Positions 1 through 4,144 of a stretch of 6,522 bases of DNA are shown in pieces. The DNA is taken from the NCBI GenBank assembly GCA_040235565.1, contig JBECLA010000105.1, positions 1-6,522 of the forward strand, written 5' to 3'. Every line of letters starts with the position of its first letter. Position 1 is the first letter of the stretch. The DNA is from JAHEIJ01 sp040235565 (lineage in GTDB: Bacteria > Pseudomonadota > Gammaproteobacteria > UBA6429 > Thiohalophilaceae). A model generated the notes under the pieces. The model searched no databases. It was not told where the DNA came from and was given only the letters and a program-made list of their open reading frames with translations. Position numbers and translations under genes: made by a program.

Positions 1-26
1 TCAAACCATCCCGGTCTTCACTTCAT

Positions 27-797
27 TTACTGTTGATTCAAGTTGTAAAAACGATACTGACTCCCGTTGTACAGCATGCCGAATTCTGACGTATCACTAT
101 CCGCGGGCATGCCCGTCACAGAAAGCGTCGGTACTGCCCCGGTGCCGCCCCATTCATAATTCTGGTTCGTCGGGTTATATTTAAACTGGTATATGATCGA
201 GTCGTCCCCCATTTTCCCCGCATAAAATCGACTGACGCCTTGGCCAATCAATATGGCCCAGCGCGACCAGTCGGTATCAGACGGTGCACCCGTTATGTTG
301 TAACTGCGCTCATAGGCGTAAGACACGTTGTCAGAGCGAAATGTGTAAATAAGGGCATCGTTGCTAATACTTTTCATGTGCGCGTAGTAGCTGGTGGTGG
401 CGAGGTTGCCAACATGCGACATGGCAATACTGCTGGTATCCGCATCGGCCGGTATATTGGTGAGCGTTAACTGGGGTATCGAGTTATAGCCAAATTCGTA
501 GTCGGCAGAGTTGGGATTATAGGCAAACTGATAGAGCGTATTATCGGTACCTTCCTTCATAAAATAGAGCCGGTAATCCGCACCATCGTGCATGATGCCC
601 CAGCGATACCAGTCGGTGTCATCCGGTGCCATCGTAATAAAATACTGCCCGGCATAACTATAGCTGCCACCACTATAGATCGCCTCGTACAGGATCGGCT
701 CATAGGGAGTCGTGGTGTTATCTGCACCACCGCCACCACCACATGACAGTAAGAACAGACTGGAAATAACAATAGCGTAGTGATTAATACAAGACAT
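27..797 (-). CDS. Repeat-containing lipoprotein of unknown function
   Basis: A 256-aa predicted lipoprotein. It opens with a short hydrophobic signal (about residues 7-18) and lipobox LLSC, so Cys19 should be lipidated. Gly at +2 favours the outer membrane under the E. coli Lol rule. A Gly run and a Thr-rich linker follow. The rest is about four degenerate units of about 57 residues, beginning near 54, 110, 167 and 225, the last one cut short. Units carry a P-x-D-x-D-T/S core followed by G-x-x-Y/F-R-x-Y. Units 1 and 3 are closer to each other (DTDW.RW, YQF.YNP, YE.G), as are 2 and 4 (PADADTS against PADSDTS), so a pair was probably duplicated. Aromatic and Asp-rich beta repeats suggest a propeller-like or carbohydrate-binding fold, but I do not recognise the family. 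I chose ATG at 797: AGGAG lies 8 nt upstream, whereas the in-frame GTG at 803 is only 2 nt from it. Gene reality is firm; function is unknown. Confidence 0.88.
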   Translation of the reverse strand: MSCINHYAIVISSLFLLSCGGGGGADNTTTPYEPILYEAIYSGGSYSYAGQYFITMAPDDTDWYRWGIMHDGADYRLYFMKEGTDNTLYQFAYNPNSADYEFGYNSIPQLTLTNIPADADTSSIAMSHVGNLATTSYYAHMKSISNDALIYTFRSDNVSYAYERSYNITGAPSDTDWSRWAILIGQGVSRFYAGKMGDDSIIYQFKYNPTNQNYEWGGTGAVPTLSVTGMPADSDTSEFGMLYNGSQYRFYNLNQQ

Positions 798-805
798 GAT
801 CACAA

Positions 806-810
806 CTCCT
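806..810 (-). promoter_or_regulatory. Shine-Dalgarno site fixing the 797 start
   Basis: AGGAG on the minus strand is 8 nt before ATG at 797. The upstream in-frame GTG (801-803) would leave only 2 nt. This site decides the start and makes the protein 256 aa, not 258. Confidence 0.7.
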
Positions 811-834
811 GTATGGATTCCATCCTGGTTTTAA

Positions 835-847
835 TGAGCACTGCTCA
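835..847. promoter_or_regulatory. Short palindrome upstream of the 797 lipoprotein gene
   Basis: TGAGCA-C-TGCTCA has perfect 6-bp arms around one central base. It lies 37 nt upstream of the ATG at 797, inside the promoter or leader. Its position and symmetry fit an operator. It has no poly-T tail, so it is not a convincing terminator. I know of no regulator with this consensus. Confidence 0.35.
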
Positions 848-859
848 CCACTTTACCTT

Positions 860-1033
860 TTAAGCCTGGCTTTCACTCAACGGTATGTAATGCGTTACCA
901 TGCCAGGGCTGATCCGCCAGGGCGCAATACCAACAGTACCACTGTAACCGTCCGTGCCGTCATAGCCGGGTTGTCCGCTTTGCACTTCCGGCCAGACGTT
1001 GCCTGGGAGCTTTTCATCGAGTGTTGCCCTGCA
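860..1033 (-). other. Out-of-frame Gly-X-Y stretch, possible remnant of a longer C-terminus
   Basis: On the minus strand, a frame open from a stop at 1034-1036 to a stop at 860-862 encodes six consecutive Gly-X-Y triplets (GQPGYDGTDGYSGTVGIA, 923-976). It then continues PWRISPG and ends in SESQA. There is no well-placed start codon or ribosome binding site, so I do not call it a gene. The frame differs from that of the 683-aa lipoprotein just upstream, whose own last residues (GTAGVRGQAGEQ) are also Gly-X-Y triplets. A decayed, frame-shifted extension of that protein is the simplest reading. Chance similarity remains possible because the segment is short. Confidence 0.35.
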
Positions 1034-1060
1034 TCAATATCAGGCATGGTAACCGGCATT
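889..1060. repeat. Imperfect inverted repeat bounding a 172-bp segment
   Basis: The left arm at 889-904 reads AATGCGTTACCATGCC. The reverse complement of the right arm (1043-1060) reads AATGCCGGTTACCATGCC. They differ only by a 2-nt insertion and share 11 contiguous bases, GTTACCATGCC. Further inward, CAGGGC recurs at almost the same distance in both arms (918-923 on the left, about 1027-1032 on the right). The right arm runs into the stop codon of the 683-aa lipoprotein (1059-1061). Arms this far apart resemble the ends of a small non-autonomous (MITE-like) element, or a long-range fold in the 3' untranslated RNA. I see no flanking target-site duplication. Confidence 0.4.
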
Positions 1061-3110
1061 AAAAATTTTGTTCGCCAGCCTGCCCGCGTACACCGGCCGT
1101 TCCTGGAGTGGAACTATTGTTATTAACTGAGGGAACCAGTCCGTCACCCGGATTCACATCATAGATACCATAAGCCCAGCCGCCTTGAGCCAGGGTGCCT
1201 GGTAATCCGCGATAAACACTGGGGATGTATCCTCCCAGGCGAGTGTTCCCCCCGGGTCCGCCGTCATCACCATTTCTACCACCATACGAACCACCGCCGC
1301 TGTCATTACCGTCTGGACCCGGTGCACCGCCAGTACCCACGATCAGCGAGTTATTGCTAATGGTTGGCGCGATATTTGCTCCGACCATGATCGCATAGGA
1401 TGGCCCGCCAGCACCGGCGCCACCCTGTCCGCCGGCGCCAGCCATACCGCCACCGCCACCGTCGCCGCCATCGGCGCCGCTGCCCGGATTAGTGACCCCG
1501 AAACCGCCATCGCCACCGGCACCACCGTTACCACCGAAACCGCCGGCTGCGCCTGAGCCGCCATTGCCGCTGGTCACTGTATTGTTGTCGATAGTGACAG
1601 TAAATATGCCTGAAACCAGGATGCCAATCGATGCGCCGCCACTACCACCTGCGCCACCGCCAAGACCTGCGATGCCGCCCTGGCCACCGCCGCCACCGCC
1701 ACCGCCATAGGAAGTGGAGTACCCTTCACCACCACCACCGCCACCGCCGCCAACGCCGTGTGTTCCGCTGACACCATTTTCAGCCGTGTTGTTTGCATAG
1801 AAACCCGAACTGATGGTGCCATTGCCTATGCCGCCATTGCCGCCGCGTCCGCCATAACCGCCGCTACCTGCGCCACCATTACCACCGGCGGTGGCCCCTA
1901 ATCCGCCGGAACCTCCCGTGCCACCGGTGCCGCCGGTTTGCGAGCCACTCGATCCACCGGTTGATACCCAGCCTCGTTTACCAACTTCGCCATTGCCGCC
2001 TAATCGAGCACCCCCCTGGCCCCCGGGACCGCCACTATTACGAATGCTTGGGCAACCGTTGATGGTGAAGTCCTCACATCCACCCTTGCCCGAGCTATAA
2101 ACGAGAGGGCCGCCACTAATTCCGTTTCTGCCGTCCACTCTACCTGAGCGGGTGATACCTGCGTTGGTACTATTACCGGCATTGCCCGCGGTAATGGTGT
2201 TACGCAACACTCTTACTGTGCTGATACCTGCCAGTCGTAATCCGTAACTGTCATTGCGGGATGTGCTTGCGTCGGTATTGCCCGACGTAATGGTATTGTC
2301 CTGAATATAAAGTGAGGACGCGCCACCATCGACGCTCACGCCGCTGCTATAAAAAGGCGGGTTGCCATCACTGTCTGCGGCGGTCAGGTCAAACCCAGAA
2401 AACCAGGCGGGATCAGTCACTATGTTTTCAAAATGAACAGCAACCTTGTAACCCAACAGCACCGTCCGATTATTAGTGACATCGCGCACCCAGTTATCAC
2501 CGTAACCGCCATACAGGCTGGTGCCATCAGGGATGTTTATGGTCGCAGCGCTTTCGTCGTAACTGGTGCTGGCGGTTTTAACATAGATATCATAGTTGGC
2601 TCCCCCCATAACGACTGGAATACTGCTCAGTGCTTTCGAGATGGTTGCATATGGGTTGTCACGGCTCCCGTCACCCGTCGCGTCATCACCGTTATCAGCA
2701 TCAACATAAAAAGACGGCCCGAGGTGTTCCAATACGTTAACCTGAACCGAGTTGACAGGGCTGTCGCCATTGCCATCGTTCACGGTGAGGTCAAAGATCA
2801 GGGTAGAAACATCGTACGGTGCGGTAAACGAAGGTGATACACCTGTTAACGTGCCACTCCCCCCGGTGACATCCGGGCCGGAGGTCTGGGTCCAGGTATA
2901 GGTCAGGCTGTTGTTTTCCAGATCGGAACTGCCACTGCCATCCAGTGTTACGTTACTGTCAATTTGGACGTCCTGGTCCGAACCGGCTACCGCAACTGGA
3001 GCGGTGTTGGAGCTACCGCCATCACCTCCGCCGCCACCACCACAACCCGTCAGGAAAACGAACGCCAAAAGCATTAAGAAAGCCGGTATGCGCAGCAACA
3101 GAGGTTTCAT
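1059..3110 (-). CDS. Gly-rich beta-helix lipoprotein with PKD-like and DUF1565-like domains
   Basis: A 683-aa predicted surface lipoprotein. The signal peptide ends at lipobox LTGC (Cys23); Gly at +2 favours the outer membrane. Residues about 36-128 form a PKD/REJ-like Ig fold (APVAVAGSDQDV, LDGSGSSD, YTWTQTSGP, FDLTVNDG). About 133-240 matches the DUF1565 N-cap of parallel beta-helices (FYVDADNGDD, GSRDNPYATISKAL, LYGGYG). Helix rungs recur near 255-278, 288-310, 493-516, 571-594 and 646-670, each with a NNTI/xxGN-like turn. Between them lie Gly-Gly-X insertions (about 311-492, 517-569, 595-643), also seen in PE-PGRS-like and other low-complexity surface proteins. Cys345 and Cys353 could form a disulfide. 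No catalytic motif is evident, so a structural, adhesive or matrix role is inferred. I chose ATG at 3110 because the signal peptide starts there and GGGAG sits 8 nt upstream; an in-frame extension to 3230 has no signal character. The C-terminus ends in Gly-X-Y triplets and may be truncated. Confidence 0.88.
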   Translation of the reverse strand: MKPLLLRIPAFLMLLAFVFLTGCGGGGGGDGGSSNTAPVAVAGSDQDVQIDSNVTLDGSGSSDLENNSLTYTWTQTSGPDVTGGSGTLTGVSPSFTAPYDVSTLIFDLTVNDGNGDSPVNSVQVNVLEHLGPSFYVDADNGDDATGDGSRDNPYATISKALSSIPVVMGGANYDIYVKTASTSYDESAATINIPDGTSLYGGYGDNWVRDVTNNRTVLLGYKVAVHFENIVTDPAWFSGFDLTAADSDGNPPFYSSGVSVDGGASSLYIQDNTITSGNTDASTSRNDSYGLRLAGISTVRVLRNTITAGNAGNSTNAGITRSGRVDGRNGISGGPLVYSSGKGGCEDFTINGCPSIRNSGGPGGQGGARLGGNGEVGKRGWVSTGGSSGSQTGGTGGTGGSGGLGATAGGNGGAGSGGYGGRGGNGGIGNGTISSGFYANNTAENGVSGTHGVGGGGGGGGEGYSTSYGGGGGGGGQGGIAGLGGGAGGSGGASIGILVSGIFTVTIDNNTVTSGNGGSGAAGGFGGNGGAGGDGGFGVTNPGSGADGGDGGGGGMAGAGGQGGAGAGGPSYAIMVGANIAPTISNNSLIVGTGGAPGPDGNDSGGGSYGGRNGDDGGPGGNTRLGGYIPSVYRGLPGTLAQGGWAYGIYDVNPGDGLVPSVNNNSSTPGTAGVRGQAGEQNF
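1182..2180 (-). repeat. Low-complexity Gly-Gly-X coding region interrupted by beta-helix rungs
   Basis: This part of the 683-aa lipoprotein (about residues 311-643) is dominated by GGN codons. On the plus strand that appears as long runs of CCGCCACC-type triplets, densest at about 1430-2040. Recognisable beta-helix rungs break it at residues 493-516 and 571-594. The repetition is prone to replication slippage, so its length probably varies between strains. The proline-rich open frames on the opposite strand are shadows of this composition. Confidence 0.85.
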
Positions 3111-3118
3111 TTTCTCCA

Positions 3119-3123
3119 CTCCC
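3119..3123 (-). promoter_or_regulatory. Shine-Dalgarno site for the 683-aa lipoprotein
   Basis: GGGAG on the minus strand stands 8 nt before ATG at 3110. A second GGAG (3114-3117) is only 3 nt from the start and is less well placed. Together they support 3110 over the longer in-frame start at 3230. Confidence 0.65.
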
Positions 3124-3253
3124 AGATTAATTAACACACTGGCAACGGTGGCCTTCCGCCGAGAGACAGAAAGGCTAAACGTATTCCCTGCCCGGCAATG
3201 ACAGCGTCCGGACAGCCGTGCCCACCGCACCGTACGTTATGTAACTCTTTGTT

Positions 3254-3259
3254 TTTATA
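3254..3259 (-). promoter_or_regulatory. Possible -10 element for the 683-aa lipoprotein gene
   Basis: TATAAA on the minus strand lies in an AT-rich block (3251-3269) and would give a leader of roughly 135-140 nt. No sequence resembling TTGACA is 16-18 nt upstream, so this promoter is weak, activator-dependent or misassigned. Confidence 0.3.
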
Positions 3260-3345
3260 TATTTAATTCTGACCTGGCGTCCTGCCGAACCAGGCAGCCA
3301 CTATCGTTATTTTGAGATCACACTACCAAAGCCTTCGGCATGACT

Positions 3346-3366
3346 AAATTAGCCATGTGGCTATTT
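3346..3366. promoter_or_regulatory. Dyad upstream of the response-regulator promoter, candidate operator
   Basis: AAATTAGCCA (3346-3355) and TGGCTATTT (3358-3366) form a near-perfect inverted repeat around TG, with one extra T in the left arm. Its centre is about 45 bp upstream of the TATAAT box at 3401, or roughly -56 from the expected transcript start. Activators often bind at that distance. Autoregulation by the NarL-type regulator encoded just downstream is an inference. Confidence 0.4.
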
Positions 3367-3400
3367 CAGACAAACACACTCAGCTATATCGCGGATCTCG

Positions 3401-3406
3401 TATAAT
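3401..3406 (+). promoter_or_regulatory. Consensus -10 box for the response-regulator gene
   Basis: An exact TATAAT lies 92 bp upstream of the ATG at 3499. The -35 position 16-18 bp further upstream (about 3377-3384) has no good TTGACA match. That pattern fits a promoter needing an activator, perhaps at the dyad at 3346-3366. Transcription would begin near 3412-3414, leaving a leader of about 85 nt. Confidence 0.55.
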
Positions 3407-3429
3407 ATTATGGGGACAGTAAAAGTCCG

Positions 3430-3474
3430 GCCTGCATTAACGGCTGAATGGCTGGCGATTCAGCCACGGCAGGC
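3430..3474 (+). promoter_or_regulatory. Two-tier stem-loop in the response-regulator leader
   Basis: The outer stem is GCCTGC (3430-3435) with GCAGGC (3469-3474). The inner stem is GGCTGAAT (3442-3449) with ATTCAGCC (3458-3465), 8 perfect pairs closing the loop GGCTGGCG. The tiers are separated by an asymmetric internal loop, ATTAAC opposite ACG. No U-run follows, so it is not a standard terminator. It ends 24 nt before the start codon, leaving the ribosome binding site free. Roles in mRNA stability, protein binding, or as a DNA operator are all possible. Confidence 0.6.
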
Positions 3475-3489
3475 ATTACCAGAAGTGAT

Positions 3490-3494
3490 GAGGG
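3490..3494 (+). promoter_or_regulatory. Shine-Dalgarno site for the response regulator
   Basis: GAGGG is 4 nt before ATG at 3499, slightly close but usable. The alternative in-frame ATG at 3448 lies inside the leader stem-loop and has no purine-rich site before it. Confidence 0.6.
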
Positions 3495-3498
3495 ATTC

Positions 3499-4137
3499 AT
3501 GAAGGCACTGGTGATCGACGACCACCCGGTTTTTATCAATGCGCTGGAATCGCTCCTGAAACGCATGCACCGGGAGATACGCATCGACACCGCCGCGTCG
3601 GCTGACGCAGCGTTGCGCCATATTGAATATCACCCTGATTATCAATTCATACTGCTGGATCTCACCATGCCAGGCCTGGATGGCTTCACGTTTTTACGCG
3701 CCTTGCAACAACGCAAGCTACCGATCCCGGTTATCATCGTCTCCTCCAGCGAAGAGCCGGGAACGATTCACGCTTGCATTAACGCCGGCGCAGTGGGTTA
3801 TATCCCCAAGTCCTATGATCTGGATCAGATGGCGAACGCACTCGAAAAAATCCACGGTGGTGAAATTTACCTGCCTGAAGCGCTCATGCGAACCGACACA
3901 AAAACTGACGAGGCGGAAATCCGGCAACGTTGTCATCGCATTGGCATTGCCGACAAAACCTACCAGGTGCTGGTGTGGCTGGCCAAAGGCAAAACCAACA
4001 AAGAAATCGCTGAGGAACTGAATATCTCGGTGCATACAGTGAAGGCGCATCTGGCCAAACTGTTTGACCGGCTGCAGACGGGTAACCGGATGGATACCGT
4101 GATGGAAGCGATTCGTCTGGGTTTGATTGAGGGTTAA
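3499..4137 (+). CDS. NarL/FixJ-family response regulator (REC plus LuxR-type HTH)
   Basis: A 212-aa cytoplasmic two-component transcription factor, the usual length for the NarL/BvgA class. The receiver spans about residues 1-122: acidic pair Asp7-Asp8, phospho-acceptor Asp54 in LLDLTMPGLDG, the Ser82 switch position in IIVSSSE, and Lys104 in YIPKS, so it looks competent for phosphorylation. The DNA-binding domain spans about 150-210, with AKGKTNKEIAEELNISV and HTVKAHLAKLFDRL matching the LuxR helix-turn-helix. The segment before it (GIADKTYQVL) has lost the common LTxRExEVL pattern. ATG at 3499 gives the canonical MKALVIDDHP start; ATG at 3448 would add 17 residues of non-family sequence. 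The gene is divergent from the Gly-rich lipoprotein and convergent with the hybrid kinase, 7 nt apart. The kinase is its most likely partner, and the lipoprotein gene a possible target. Confidence 0.95.
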   Translation: MKALVIDDHPVFINALESLLKRMHREIRIDTAASADAALRHIEYHPDYQFILLDLTMPGLDGFTFLRALQQRKLPIPVIIVSSSEEPGTIHACINAGAVGYIPKSYDLDQMANALEKIHGGEIYLPEALMRTDTKTDEAEIRQRCHRIGIADKTYQVLVWLAKGKTNKEIAEELNISVHTVKAHLAKLFDRLQTGNRMDTVMEAIRLGLIEG

Positions 4138-4144
4138 GCGCCGG

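Larger units (their letters stand above)
3111..3498. other. Divergent intergenic control region
   Basis: These 388 bases separate the start codons of the minus-strand Gly-rich lipoprotein and the plus-strand response regulator. The part nearest the lipoprotein (3111-3250) is probably its leader; I could not match it to a riboswitch family. The middle holds an AT-rich block (3251-3269) and a 5-bp inverted repeat, CTGCC/GGCAG (3282-3286 and 3293-3297). The right part holds the dyad, -10 box and stem-loop listed separately. No small gene with a convincing start was found. Confidence 0.7.

Noticed and set aside
850..880. Promoter TTGAGT (875-880) with TAAAGT (850-855) on the minus strand
   Set aside because: The spacing is 19 bp and the -10 match is poor, too weak to annotate.
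890..1126. 78-codon plus-strand open frame over the gap between the lipoprotein genes
   Set aside because: No Shine-Dalgarno site, no recognisable family, and it overlaps the inverted repeat and the lipoprotein's 3' end. Probably chance.
1492..2100. Proline-rich open frames on the plus strand (1492-1710 and 1891-2100)
   Set aside because: They are the complement of GGN-rich codons in the Gly-rich lipoprotein. No ribosome binding sites, domains or independent features were seen.
3111..3230. 40-residue N-terminal extension of the Gly-rich lipoprotein
   Set aside because: It would put an Arg/Cys-rich, non-signal sequence before a textbook lipoprotein signal peptide. The well-spaced GGGAG supports 3110.
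3111..3250. Possible riboswitch (cyclic di-GMP or other) in the lipoprotein leader
   Set aside because: I compared it by eye with the cyclic-di-GMP-I, glycine and cobalamin consensus elements and found no conserved core. An Infernal search against Rfam would settle it.
3282..3297. CTGCC/GGCAG inverted repeat as a terminator
   Set aside because: Only 5 bp, no T-run on either side, and it sits in a divergent region where no transcript needs to end.
3448..3498. Longer response-regulator start at ATG 3448
   Set aside because: It lies within the leader stem-loop, has no ribosome binding site, and would add 17 residues before the canonical MKALVIDDHP start.
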